Positions 24,624-33,654 of a DNA stretch of 64,000 bases are shown one piece after another. The stretch lies in assembly GCF_003855095.1 (NCBI RefSeq), contig NZ_CP033972.1:4650001-4714000 (forward strand), read 5' to 3'. Below the pieces are notes generated by a model. That model was not told where the DNA came from. It made no database searches and was given only the letters and a program-made list of their open reading frames with translations. This DNA comes from Gordonia insulae (lineage in GTDB: Bacteria > Actinomycetota > Actinomycetes > Mycobacteriales > Mycobacteriaceae). Each line of letters starts with the position of its first letter. Positions within the stretch are counted from its first letter, which is position 1. The translations under genes were made by a program, and so were the position numbers.

Positions 24624-25967
24624 ATGCATTGCGTCGTGGTGGGTGGGGGACTGGCCGGACTGGCGTCGGCGGTATGGCTCGCGGAGTCGGGACAGCGCGT
24701 GACGTTGCTGGAACGGCGCGGTTCGCTTGGCGGCCGCACCATCGCCATGCCCGTGGCCGCCGTCGACGATGTGCCCGACAACGGGCAACACGTCTTCGCG
24801 AGCGGCTACGAGCACCTGATGCGCTATCTCGACAGCGTCGGCACCCGCGAACACGTCGCCTTTCCCGGGCACATGACCGTTCGCATGGCCGGGGGCGCCA
24901 CCCGTCGCTCCGCGTTTGGGGGTGTGGCGGGTTTGCGGACGGCGGTCGGGGATCTGCCGGGGGTCACCGGACTCGATCGGCTTCGCACCGCCCGCGCGCA
25001 GGCCACCTTGATCCGTCAGGCACTTCGACAGCCCCCGTGGCTCGACGACATCACCGCCGACGACTGGTTCCGACGCATCGGCATGCCGCAGTCGGCGCGC
25101 GACGCCCTCTGGGACGGGATCGTGATCGGGCTGACCGGCGACAAGCCGGACATCTCCTCGGCCAAGGTGCCGGCCGACCTGCTGGTCACCGGCATCCGAC
25201 GGGCACGCGAGACCCGGACGCCGATCTCGATCGGCTACCCGACCGTCGACCTCGACACACTGTTCGTCGACGGTGCGGAGAAGGTCTTCGCCGATTCGGG
25301 CGTCGAGGTCCGCCACCGGGCCGTCGTGTCATCGATCGACGTCGTCGACGATGCGGTCACCGGCGTCACTCTCAGCGACGGCGAGCGGATCACCGCCGAC
25401 GCGGTCATCTGCGCGGTTCCGGTGTGGAACGTGCGAGGTCTGCTCGACCAGGTGCCCGGCCACGAGCGCATCTACGAGGCGATCGACCGCCTCACCCCGG
25501 TGCCGATCGTGAGCGTGAACCTGTACCTCGACCGCTCCATCGGGATGGCCGACTGGGGCGAGATCCTGCACGGCGGTGAAGGCGTCCTCGAACAGGTGTG
25601 GGACCGCCAGCGTATGCACGGACGTGATCCGGGCCGGCATCACCTGTATTCGACCACGGTCTCGGCGGCATACGAGCTGACGCAGAAGTCGAACGCCGAG
25701 ATCACCGACCTCCAGATGGAGATGCTGCGGCGGTACTTTCCCGATGCCGCGGAGGCCGAGGTGATCCACAGTCACGTCGTCCGGATGCCGAAATCGACCT
25801 TTGCGCAACGACCGGGCACCGCCGGTATCCGCCCGGACCAGCGGACTTCGGTGCGCGGTCTCGCGCTGGCCGGGGACTGGACCCGTACGGACTGGACCAC
25901 CACGATGGAGGGCGCCTGCCAGAGCGCGGCACGCGCCGTCGAGGTGATCCTGGAACGCGCTGACTGA
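24624..25967 (+). CDS. FAD-dependent amine oxidase-fold dehydrogenase (HpnE/phytoene desaturase-like)
   Basis: This 447-residue flavoprotein begins with the dinucleotide fold VVVGGGLAGLASAVWLAESG (GxGxxG at 7-12), followed by LGGRT and DNGQHVF near residue 53, and ends with LALAGDWTRTDWTTTMEGACQSA. The DNGQH and GDWT...TMEGA signatures match hydroxysqualene dehydroxylases (HpnE) and related carotenoid/squalene desaturases. No squalene or carotenoid synthase is adjacent, so substrate assignment is tentative. The start follows a palindrome-bearing promoter, probably without a leader. Confidence 0.82.
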   Translation: MHCVVVGGGLAGLASAVWLAESGQRVTLLERRGSLGGRTIAMPVAAVDDVPDNGQHVFASGYEHLMRYLDSVGTREHVAFPGHMTVRMAGGATRRSAFGGVAGLRTAVGDLPGVTGLDRLRTARAQATLIRQALRQPPWLDDITADDWFRRIGMPQSARDALWDGIVIGLTGDKPDISSAKVPADLLVTGIRRARETRTPISIGYPTVDLDTLFVDGAEKVFADSGVEVRHRAVVSSIDVVDDAVTGVTLSDGERITADAVICAVPVWNVRGLLDQVPGHERIYEAIDRLTPVPIVSVNLYLDRSIGMADWGEILHGGEGVLEQVWDRQRMHGRDPGRHHLYSTTVSAAYELTQKSNAEITDLQMEMLRRYFPDAAEAEVIHSHVVRMPKSTFAQRPGTAGIRPDQRTSVRGLALAGDWTRTDWTTTMEGACQSAARAVEVILERAD

Positions 25968-25989
25968 CGCGCATCGGTACTGACGCGCA

Positions 25990-26124
25990 TCAGTACGGAA
26001 AGACCAGGAATGCGAGCACCATTACCTGGGGGATCAGTGCTCCCACGATGTCGATGATCATCGGCCATCGACGGTGGCCGGTGGGAGGGTCGATCCGGGC
26101 GGCGGGTGAGGTCGCGGTGGTCAC
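25990..26124 (-). CDS. Small membrane peptide, 44 residues
   Basis: On the minus strand GTG 26124 opens a 44-codon frame with a well-placed AGGAG (26134-26130) five bases upstream. The peptide has a proline-rich, basic N-terminus (about 20 residues, ending GHRRWP) and then a single hydrophobic helix (MIIDIVGALIPQVMVLAFLV) finishing FPY. Such a form is typical of small membrane proteins that modulate larger ones. It converges with the FAD enzyme gene and has no recognised family. Real ribosome-binding site plus clean TM topology support coding; conservation should be checked. Confidence 0.5.
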   Translation of the reverse strand: MTTATSPAARIDPPTGHRRWPMIIDIVGALIPQVMVLAFLVFPY

Positions 26125-26499
26125 GGGTACTCCTGGGTAGGTCGATCGGGGTCATCCAGAGAGTGGTCGCACCGACTTGGAACCGACTTGGTGTCGGGCT
26201 GAATGCCTGGTCAGCGCGTCGCGCAGCGACGTTCCCGAACCCACCACGACCGTCGGCAATTGGTCCCGATCACCACACCCGTTGTGAATCGTCTCGCGAA
26301 AACGTCACTGCCACAGTCATACTCCGAACCACGCCGGGATGTGGCAGCTTCACGGAACTCGAATTGCCAAGCGCCGCACAACGATCGTTGTACCGAACAG
26401 CTGATTGCCGCCGTTGGCGTGAGATGCGAGACTGCGTGACAGTAGTGTGGCCGACAGACGCACAGTGGTTGACCAAGGACGATCAGGGTTCGGGGATTC
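26125..26499. other. Non-coding region upstream of the glycosyltransferase
   Basis: No convincing gene is visible in these 375 bases. The GC content is lower than around it, which fits a promoter region. A TTGACC occurs 30 bp before the glycosyltransferase ATG, but no good -10 at the right distance was found. Confidence 0.4.
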
Positions 26500-27732
26500 A
26501 TGAGATTCGGTTTTGCCATGCACGGCAGTCGGGGCGACGTCCAGCCGGGAGTCGCGGTGGCGCGGGCGCTCGCCGATCGTGGACATGAGGTGACGGTCGC
26601 GGCGCCCGAGGACATCGTCCCCGCGGTGAGTCGTACCGGATTGCCGACGCGGGTCCTGTGTCCGGACAACTCCGAGTTGCTGAAGAGTCCGCTGGTCAAG
26701 GAGCGACTCAAGAGCAAGAATCCCTCCACACGTCTCAAAGCGCTCGCCGAGATCTCGGCCTTCGGCGCGGAGACGTCCGAACAGGTGATGGGAGAACTCG
26801 CCCAAGGCGCCGACGTGCTGGTCACCGGGCTGCTCGCGCAGGAACGCGCGGCCACCGTCGCGGAGAGCACGGGCACGGCCTTCGTGCCGCTGCACTACTG
26901 CCCGATCCGGTCGAACGAGTCGGTCGAGATCTTCCGACCCATGCCGACGTGGACTCGCCGCGCCATGTGGGCACTCGGTGATCAGGTGAACTGGTTGACC
27001 GTGCGGGGCCGCGATCGCGATCTCCGACGTCGCCTCGGCATCGCCCCCGCCACCGGCCCCCTGCCGCGCCGGCTGCGCGCGGCGGGCACCCCCGAGGTGC
27101 AGGCGTACGACCCGCTGATGTTCCCGGGGCTACGGGAGGAATGGGGTCCGAGCCGGCCGTTCACGGGTGCTCTGCTGCCGGACGAGGCCACCCGCAGGCA
27201 GTACAACGACGATGACGGCCAGGCGACGGCGGGCGTCGTGACCTGGGCCGACTCCGACCGTCCGCCGGTGTACGTGGGATTCGGCAGCATGCCCGTCGAG
27301 CCCGAGCGCATCGAAGGGATCGTCGGATCCCTGACCGGTCTGGGCTTGCGGGTGATCGCGCACACCGAGCACGAACTACCCCCCGCCGACGCTGTTCTCC
27401 GGGTCTCTGCGCCCATCGACCACGAGACGCTGTTGCCGCACTGTCGCGGCGCGGTGCATCACGGCGGTGCGGGCACCACGGCCGCGGTCGCGCGTGCCGG
27501 TGTCCCGGCTGTCATCGGGTGGCTCAGCGCCGATCAGCCGATGTGGGCCGCCGCGCTGCGGCGCCTCGGCGTCGGAGGTGGACGTCGACTGCGGAAACTC
27601 GACGAGGACGACCTCACCCTGCTGCTCGACGACGAGGTCGCCGATTCGGCGGCACGGCTGGCAGAACGGCTGACGCCGCCCGCGTCGGCGGTGGCCGGCG
27701 CGTGCGACGTCCTGCTCGCCGCCGCGAGCTGA
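26500..27732 (+). CDS. GT1-family glycosyltransferase (sterol/macrolide UGT-like)
   Basis: This 410-residue GT-B glycosyltransferase has the N-terminal acceptor domain start MRFGFAMHGSRGDVQPGVAVA, characteristic of the sterol 3-beta-glucosyltransferase/GtfA branch, and the C-terminal nucleotide-sugar motif HHGGAGTTAAVARAGVPAVI. It transfers a sugar from a UDP- or TDP-donor to a lipid or polyketide-like acceptor. Acceptor unknown; a link with the nearby HpnE-like enzyme (an isoprenoid glycoside) is possible but unsupported beyond proximity. It ends one base before the convergent RibD-like gene. Confidence 0.87.
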   Translation: MRFGFAMHGSRGDVQPGVAVARALADRGHEVTVAAPEDIVPAVSRTGLPTRVLCPDNSELLKSPLVKERLKSKNPSTRLKALAEISAFGAETSEQVMGELAQGADVLVTGLLAQERAATVAESTGTAFVPLHYCPIRSNESVEIFRPMPTWTRRAMWALGDQVNWLTVRGRDRDLRRRLGIAPATGPLPRRLRAAGTPEVQAYDPLMFPGLREEWGPSRPFTGALLPDEATRRQYNDDDGQATAGVVTWADSDRPPVYVGFGSMPVEPERIEGIVGSLTGLGLRVIAHTEHELPPADAVLRVSAPIDHETLLPHCRGAVHHGGAGTTAAVARAGVPAVIGWLSADQPMWAAALRRLGVGGGRRLRKLDEDDLTLLLDDEVADSAARLAERLTPPASAVAGACDVLLAAAS

Positions 27733-28326
27733 TCAAGCGGTGGCCGTACCCTCGACCCGGCGCGCGTACTCGTTGACGACGACTCCGGAGTGGTACGGCG
27801 TCGATGCCGTCAGTTCGAATGTGCGGGGATCGTACGTACCCGCCTCGAAGAGTGGCTTGCCGGCTCCCAGTATCACCGGGTTGACCTTGAGGACCAGTCG
27901 ATCGATCTCGTTGACCAGCGATGATGCGAGAATACCGCCACCGCAGAGCCAGATGTCGCCGCCACCGGCGGCTTTCAGGTCGCGCACCACGTCCTCAGGG
28001 TTCCGGTCGGTGATTGTGATCCCGCCCGGCACATCGTTGTTCGTCCGACACCGAGAGAACACGTACTGGTCGAGATGTGGATACGGGTTGTCGGTCGCCG
28101 ACAGTCCTGCGGCGTAGGTGTTCCATCCCATCAACACCGTGTCGAAGCGACTGTTGTCAGCAGTGATTCCGAGGGCGTCGAGTCCGACCTTCGGAATTGT
28201 GTCGGACCACTCATTCACGATCATGTCGATGTGATCTCCGTGCACTGAGAACGCCTCGAAATCACCAGTCGGAGAGGCGATCCGACCATCGAGGGATACG
28301 GCAACGTAGTAGACCAGCTGGCGCAT
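27733..28326 (-). CDS. RibD C-terminal/dihydrofolate reductase-like protein
   Basis: This 197-residue protein has the dihydrofolate-reductase fold of the RibD C-terminal family: MRQLVYYVAVSLDGRIAS at the start, FDTVLMGWNTYAAG, and GGDIWLCGGGILASSLV with the NADPH-binding glycine run. Such stand-alone members reduce small heterocycles or flavins and are often next to TetR genes. The start is ATG 28326, preceded by AGGAG four bases away; a longer frame from 28371 would overlap the operator region. It is divergent from the TetR gene, which probably represses it. Confidence 0.86.
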   Translation of the reverse strand: MRQLVYYVAVSLDGRIASPTGDFEAFSVHGDHIDMIVNEWSDTIPKVGLDALGITADNSRFDTVLMGWNTYAAGLSATDNPYPHLDQYVFSRCRTNNDVPGGITITDRNPEDVVRDLKAAGGGDIWLCGGGILASSLVNEIDRLVLKVNPVILGAGKPLFEAGTYDPRTFELTASTPYHSGVVVNEYARRVEGTATA

Positions 28327-28374
28327 GGATCTCCTGTTGATTCGACGAGCACTACATCTGTCGTGGTTCACAGT

Positions 28375-28388
28375 ACTACAGGTGTAGT
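28375..28388. promoter_or_regulatory. TetR-type operator between RibD-like and TetR genes
   Basis: ACTACA-gg-TGTAGT is a perfect inverted repeat, with an additional ACTACA half-site at 28351-28356. A -10-like TAGGGT at 28397-28402 puts the regulator's transcript start at its ATG. The site is placed to control both divergent genes. Confidence 0.65.
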
Positions 28389-28408
28389 GAATGGGCTAGG
28401 GTGCGACC

Positions 28409-28984
28409 ATGGCCCGCAACGACGATCGCCGCATTTTGCTTGCCGACGCAGGGGTCGCTGTCCTGGCCAGGGACGGCGCACGCGGACTCACTCATCGAGC
28501 TGTCGACCGGGAAGCGAAGGTTCCTCTGGGGACGGCGTCGAACTATTTCACGACGCGGGACCTGTTGATTCGGGCGCTCGTATCCCGGATCGAGCAGCGA
28601 CTGACCCCCGCGCCTGAAACGCTGGCGCGGCTCGGTGTGCGCGAGCCGAGCCGAGAGCTGTTCGCCGAGTATCTCCGCGACATCGTGCGCCGGCTGAGCG
28701 CGGAGCCCGAGGTGACCCTGGCGCTCTTCGAACTCAGGCTGGAGGCCGGACGTCGTCCCGAGGTCGGCAAGGTGATGGGGGAATGGTTGCGGGCGGGATT
28801 CGACGGCGACGTGGCGTTCAACAGCGCCGCCGGGCTGCCGGGCGGCCGAGGTGCGATCGCGCTGTTCCACTATGCCATCGACGGATTGATGCTGGACCGG
28901 CTCACGCTGTCGATCGACCCGGAGACGTCAACCGACGATGTCATCGAGGCCCTCGTGGCGGGCCTGCTCCCGTCGAACGCGTAG
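28409..28984 (+). CDS. TetR-family transcriptional regulator
   Basis: This 191-residue protein has an N-terminal TetR helix-turn-helix (RILLADAGVAVLARDG, then LTHRAVDREAKVPLGTASNYFTTRDLLI) and an all-helical ligand domain. It is divergent from the RibD-like reductase with a palindromic site between them, so autoregulation and repression of the reductase are expected. The transcript may be leaderless. The ligand is unknown. Confidence 0.92.
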   Translation: MARNDDRRILLADAGVAVLARDGARGLTHRAVDREAKVPLGTASNYFTTRDLLIRALVSRIEQRLTPAPETLARLGVREPSRELFAEYLRDIVRRLSAEPEVTLALFELRLEAGRRPEVGKVMGEWLRAGFDGDVAFNSAAGLPGGRGAIALFHYAIDGLMLDRLTLSIDPETSTDDVIEALVAGLLPSNA

Positions 28985-29091
28985 AAGTTCCCGGCTGGTC
29001 GCGTCGTCCGATTCGCCCGATGTGCTCGACAACAGCGATACGCTGGACATTGCTCTGACAAACGCGCTCAAGGGCGATCGAGGGCAGCTAT

Positions 29092-32000
29092 ATGGCCGAC
29101 AACGATCCGCAGACGACACAACGTGATGTCGCACCCGACATCGCCGGAGACCTCGTGGCCGCCGGATTCTCCGAACCGGCGTTGATCGGGCATGGCGGAT
29201 TCGGTGCGGTCTATCGATGTGTGCAGGCGACCCTCGACCGCACCGTCGCGGTCAAGGTGCTCACTGATCACCTCGACGACGAGAATCTCGAGCGATTCGT
29301 ACGCGAGCAGCGAGCAATGGGCCGGCTGTCCGGCCACCCGAACATCGTCAACATCCTCGAGGTCGGCAGCACACCGGGCGGACACCCGTTCATCGTCATG
29401 CAGTACCACCCCCATGACTCGCTCGACGCCCGCATCCGCAAACAGGGCCCCCTGGAATGGGCCGATGTGCTGCGGCTGGGTATCAAGGTCTCCGGCGCGC
29501 TCGAGACCGCGCACCGTTGTGGCACGCTGCACCGCGACGTCAAGCCGGGAAACATACTGCTGACCGAGTACGGCGAGCCACAACTCACCGACTTCGGCAT
29601 CGCGCGCATCGCGGGCGGGTTCGAGACGGGTGCCGATCTGGTCACCGGCTCGCCGGCGTTCACCGCCCCCGAACTGCTGACCGGAGCCATGCCGAGCGTG
29701 GCGTCGGACATCTACGGGCTGGGCGCGACATTGTTCTGCGCGCTGACCGGACATGCCGCCTTCGAGCGCCGCAGCGGCGAGCAGGTCGTCGCGCACTTCC
29801 TGCGCGTCGCCAGCGAGCCGGTCCCGGATCTGAGCGACGCCGGCATCCCGGACGTGTTGTCGCGGGCCATCGAACACGCGATGGCGCGCGAACCGGAGGA
29901 CCGCCCGCGGACGGCCGCCGAGTACGGCGAGGAACTCCGGGACATCGAGCGCTCGCTCGGCATCGCCGTGAACGAGATGGCGCTGCCGATCGAGGCCACC
30001 GGCGACCCGTTGACGCCGACGACGCGCCGACCGCACGGCACGATCACCGCGCCCCCGACACCATCGACGAAGTTCCGGCCGCCGATCCGGCCCCGGACGC
30101 AGGTTCCCCGGGAACGGCTGCTGGAGATCCTGCGTGCCGGTGAGCGTCGACGTCTGATCCTCATCCATGCACCCGCCGGGTACGGCAAGACGACGGTGGC
30201 CGCGCAGTGGGCTGAGGAACTCTGGCGCGACGGCGTGCTCGTCGCCTGGCTGACCGTGGACGACGACGACAACAACGCCACCTGGTTCCTCACCCACCTG
30301 GTGGAGTCGATCCGGCGCACAGATCCCGATGTCGTCGCCGATCTCGGCGACGTTCTCGAAGAGCATCGCGACAACGCCGAGCAATACGTGTTGGCGGCCC
30401 TGGTCAACGAGATCCACGAGCGTGCGAAACGCCTCGTGGTCGTCGTCGACGACTGGCACCGCGTCACCGATCCCGGTGCCATCTCTGCCATGGACTTCCT
30501 CCTCGAACACGGTTGTCACCACCTGCAGATGGTCGTCACGAGCCGCAACCGCGCCGGACTGCCGATCAGTCGCATGCGCGTCCGGGACGAATTGGTCGAG
30601 ATCGACATCGCCCGCCTGTGTTTCGATGCGGCCGAGGCGCGTTCGTTCCTGCTCGACGTCGCCGGACTGGACCTCGACAACAGCGAGGTGACCGACCTCT
30701 GGACGTCGACGGACGGCTGGGTCGCCGCGCTGCAGTTGGCGTGCCTCTCGTTGCGCGGATCCGACACACCCGCAGACCTGATCAGTCACATCTCCGGGCG
30801 TCACCACGCGATCGGTGACTTCCTCGCCGAAAACGTCCTGGGCGCATTGGAACCGGAGATGTTGAACTTCCTGCTGACCATCTCGGTGCCCGAACGCATC
30901 TGCGCGGGGTTGGCGACCGCACTCAGCGGCGAATCGCGCGGGCAGGCGCTGCTGGAGGATGCGGAGGCACGGGATCTGTTCCTCAGTCGTGTCGACCAGG
31001 ACGGTGACTGGTTCCGCCTCCATCCGCTCTTCGCCGAGTTCCTCCGCCAGCGTCTCGACCGGGACCGTCCTGACTCGAGCCCGGAGCTGAACCGGATTGC
31101 ATCGGAGTGGTTCTCGCGCCACGACATGCTCCCCGAAGCGGTGGCGCACGCGTTGTCGGCCGACGATCCCGGGCGTGCTGCCGAGCTCGTCGAAGCCGGT
31201 GGTGGGCAACTGATCGAACACTCCCAGATGACGGTTCTGCTCGGGCTGGTCGACCGGCTCCCGACGGCGGCCGTGATCTCCAGCCCGCGACTGCAACTGC
31301 TCGTCGCGTGGGCGGACATCCTCCTGCACAGGACCGACCTGGCGCATGCGGCGTTGGAACGGGTGGACACTGCATTGTCGGTGGGATCTCTGCCGGCCGA
31401 AGAGATATCGGACATCCGCGCGGAAGCCGACGTCGCCGAGGCGTGCACCAGGGCGACCGCCGACCGTCTGACCCGACTCGACGAGCTCGTCGACGAGTGT
31501 CTCTCGCGGCCGGACACGATGCCGCCGTTCGTGGTGTCGGCCGCGGCGAACGTGGCCACCATCAGCGCGACCTTCCGGTTCGATTTCGACAACGCACATC
31601 GCTGGCAGGAATGGGCGATTCCGTACCACCAGTTGAACACCGGGCCGTATGCCGTCATGTACGGCCATGCCCTCGGTGGCCTCGCCGCGGTGGAGGAACT
31701 CGATCTCGATCGGGCCGAGGAGGAGTACCGGGCCGCGCTCCGGGTCTCCAGTCCGTCGGGAGCCGTGCGCTCGCAGTCCGCCAGGTTGGCGTGCGGGCTG
31801 CTCGCCGAATTACGGTATGCGCGTGGCGACATCGCGGAATCCACGCGGCTGCATGCCGAGAGCTTCGAACTCGGAGCCGAAGAGGGCCTCATCGACATGA
31901 TCAAGGCGCGATACGTCACGGCCGCACGTCTCGCGGTCATCCGCGACGACCGGGTGGCCGCGGCCAGATATCTCGACGAGGCCGCCGACATCGCCGACCG

Positions 32001-32514
32001 GCTCGCCGCGCCGCGGCTCCGGTCGCTCATCGAGTACGAGCAGGTCGTCCTCGGCCTGCCGACCCGGTGGGTCCTCGGTCCGCGCGCCGAGTTCGCGCAA
32101 CGCAGCCGGCCGACGGTGGGGATCGCCGAGATCGTCGCCCAGCTCGACGAGGAAGTCGCGATCCGCCTGCTGCTCGACGACGGTGACGCCGCCGATCTGG
32201 ACATCGCGTGCCGGTGGGCGGCCGAGTGGGTCACACGCCTGGGGCACGGCCGTCGGCGGTTGGCGTCCGACCGCGCCGAACGGTTGCTCGCCCTCGCGCT
32301 GACCGTCGCCGGACGTCACTCCGAGGCCGAACAGCACATGAGCGTTCTGCTCGAACACTGCGCAAGTGTCGGCATGGTGCGGTTCCCGATGGACGGCGGA
32401 CAGCAGCTCGTCCCGTTGATCGGCGAGATCCGTGCCGACCTGGCGGCAGGCGGCGGGACGTCGGCGTACGGGTTGTCGGTGGAGTTCCTGGACCGGGTGC
32501 TCGAGGGTCACTGA
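29092..32514 (+). CDS. pknK: Serine/threonine kinase with STAND/MalT-like ATPase region (PknK)
   Basis: This 1140-residue protein has an N-terminal Hanks kinase: glycine loop GHGGFGAV (33-40), Lys55, catalytic HRDVKPGN (Asp149), and DFG at 167-169. A proline-rich linker (about 300-345) leads to a P-loop APAGYGKTT (360-368) and a DDWHRV Walker B-like segment, followed by a long helical TPR-like region, as in MalT/STAND regulators. Length and order match mycobacterial PknK, a cytosolic kinase that controls transcription and growth adaptation. No TM helix or C-terminal LuxR helix-turn-helix is evident, so output is presumably through phosphorylation. The VirS/mymA genes that PknK controls in M. 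tuberculosis are not in this window. Confidence 0.93.
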   Translation: MADNDPQTTQRDVAPDIAGDLVAAGFSEPALIGHGGFGAVYRCVQATLDRTVAVKVLTDHLDDENLERFVREQRAMGRLSGHPNIVNILEVGSTPGGHPFIVMQYHPHDSLDARIRKQGPLEWADVLRLGIKVSGALETAHRCGTLHRDVKPGNILLTEYGEPQLTDFGIARIAGGFETGADLVTGSPAFTAPELLTGAMPSVASDIYGLGATLFCALTGHAAFERRSGEQVVAHFLRVASEPVPDLSDAGIPDVLSRAIEHAMAREPEDRPRTAAEYGEELRDIERSLGIAVNEMALPIEATGDPLTPTTRRPHGTITAPPTPSTKFRPPIRPRTQVPRERLLEILRAGERRRLILIHAPAGYGKTTVAAQWAEELWRDGVLVAWLTVDDDDNNATWFLTHLVESIRRTDPDVVADLGDVLEEHRDNAEQYVLAALVNEIHERAKRLVVVVDDWHRVTDPGAISAMDFLLEHGCHHLQMVVTSRNRAGLPISRMRVRDELVEIDIARLCFDAAEARSFLLDVAGLDLDNSEVTDLWTSTDGWVAALQLACLSLRGSDTPADLISHISGRHHAIGDFLAENVLGALEPEMLNFLLTISVPERICAGLATALSGESRGQALLEDAEARDLFLSRVDQDGDWFRLHPLFAEFLRQRLDRDRPDSSPELNRIASEWFSRHDMLPEAVAHALSADDPGRAAELVEAGGGQLIEHSQMTVLLGLVDRLPTAAVISSPRLQLLVAWADILLHRTDLAHAALERVDTALSVGSLPAEEISDIRAEADVAEACTRATADRLTRLDELVDECLSRPDTMPPFVVSAAANVATISATFRFDFDNAHRWQEWAIPYHQLNTGPYAVMYGHALGGLAAVEELDLDRAEEEYRAALRVSSPSGAVRSQSARLACGLLAELRYARGDIAESTRLHAESFELGAEEGLIDMIKARYVTAARLAVIRDDRVAAARYLDEAADIADRLAAPRLRSLIEYEQVVLGLPTRWVLGPRAEFAQRSRPTVGIAEIVAQLDEEVAIRLLLDDGDAADLDIACRWAAEWVTRLGHGRRRLASDRAERLLALALTVAGRHSEAEQHMSVLLEHCASVGMVRFPMDGGQQLVPLIGEIRADLAAGGGTSAYGLSVEFLDRVLEGH

Positions 32515-32699
32515 CCACGGTTCGCGCCCGGGTACCGGCGGGGCGTCGACCCGGCCCACGGATACGCTGCGGGTTTGCGAGACACCGCGATAAATGTCAG
32601 CCTCGGGTGGACGCCCCACGGGTGTAGCACAATTCAACATCCGGCACGACTCGAGCATTGGGTACAGGTGCCGATTGAGGGAAAGGATCACTCCCGATC

Positions 32700-33587
32700 G
32701 TGGTAACTCAAACAGCAACCCGCTCCGTCGACGTCTATCGGACACGTCTGGCGGAGCACAGTCAGGTCGAGCCGCGACCACATCCGGTGGTGTGGGGCAG
32801 CATGAAGAACCCGGGTCCGTTGTCGCCGCCCGAGCTGCGCCGCTATGACGAGCGCGGATATCACACTGCGACAGCGATACTCGACGATGCGGACATCCGT
32901 CGCTGCCTCGAGGACGTCCACCGGATCACCGACCGTCTCGGGGAGGACGATCGAATCATCCGGGAGCCGACGAGCGGGGACGTGCGGTCGATGTTCGCGG
33001 TGGCGCAGCTGAGCGATGTGGTTGCCGAGATCTGCTCTCGCGATGAGATCGTCGGCGTGGCGCGGCAGATCCTCGACGATGACGTCTACATCCACCAGAG
33101 CCGGGTGAACCTGAAGCCGGGTTTCGCCGGCGGTCCGTTCTACTGGCACTCGGATTTCGAGACCTGGCACGCCGAGGACGGCATGCCCGCGCCGCGCGCA
33201 CTCAGTGTGTCGATCGCGTTGACGCCCAACCATTCCTACAACGGCGCGTTGATGATCATCCCGGGTTCGCACAAGAAGTTCGTGAGTTGTGTCGGCGCCA
33301 CTCCCGATGGCTACCACCGGGAATCGTTGGTGTCCTACCGTCCGCCGTTCGGCACGCCGGAGGAGTCCGACGTCACCGACCTCGCCGATCAATCCGGCAT
33401 CGACACGGTGACCGGTGCGGCAGGGTCGGCGCTCTACTTCGACTCCAACTGCATGCATGCGTCGTCGGGCAACATCACGCCCTACCCGCGCAGCAATCTG
33501 TTCGTGGTCTTCAACGCGAAGTCGAATTCCGTGCAGGAGCCGTTCGGAGCGGCTCGGCCGAGGCCGGATCATCTGGCGCATCGCTGA
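32700..33587 (+). CDS. ectD: Ectoine hydroxylase EctD (2-oxoglutarate/Fe(II) dioxygenase)
   Basis: This 295-residue protein converts ectoine to 5-hydroxyectoine, a compatible solute. The EctD signature QSRVNLKPGF...FYWHSDFETWH is clear; the iron ligands are His150, Asp152 and His253 (NCMHASSGN), with spacing as in characterised EctD. A PRSN segment near the end supplies the 2-oxoglutarate arginine. The usual ectABC genes are not beside it, so ectoine must be made by genes elsewhere or imported. The GTG start lacks a close ribosome-binding site (GAGGGAAAGGA lies somewhat far upstream). A bidirectional hairpin follows the gene. Confidence 0.92.
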   Translation: MVTQTATRSVDVYRTRLAEHSQVEPRPHPVVWGSMKNPGPLSPPELRRYDERGYHTATAILDDADIRRCLEDVHRITDRLGEDDRIIREPTSGDVRSMFAVAQLSDVVAEICSRDEIVGVARQILDDDVYIHQSRVNLKPGFAGGPFYWHSDFETWHAEDGMPAPRALSVSIALTPNHSYNGALMIIPGSHKKFVSCVGATPDGYHRESLVSYRPPFGTPEESDVTDLADQSGIDTVTGAAGSALYFDSNCMHASSGNITPYPRSNLFVVFNAKSNSVQEPFGAARPRPDHLAHR

Positions 33588-33605
33588 TCTCGCGCCCAGA
33601 CGACT

Positions 33606-33642
33606 GTGGCCGTTGTTCCCGAGTGACGGGAACAACGGCCAC
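33606..33642. terminator. Bidirectional hairpin terminator between ectD and MFS gene
   Basis: A perfect 16-bp stem (GTGGCCGTTGTTCCCG and its complement) with a 5-base loop separates two convergent genes, 18 bp after the ectD stop and 12 bp from the MFS stop. Confidence 0.85.
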
Positions 33643-33654
33643 GAACCGTGTCGG

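Noticed and set aside
29068..31668. A very long open frame on the minus strand opposite the kinase gene
   Set aside because: It is the mirror of the well-supported pknK frame in GC-rich DNA. It has no start signal or recognisable domain and low-complexity Arg/Gly/Asp composition.
32591..32597. Partial match (AAATGTCAG) to the TGACAAATGTCA motif upstream of ectD
   Set aside because: Only one half matches, so chance similarity is likely.
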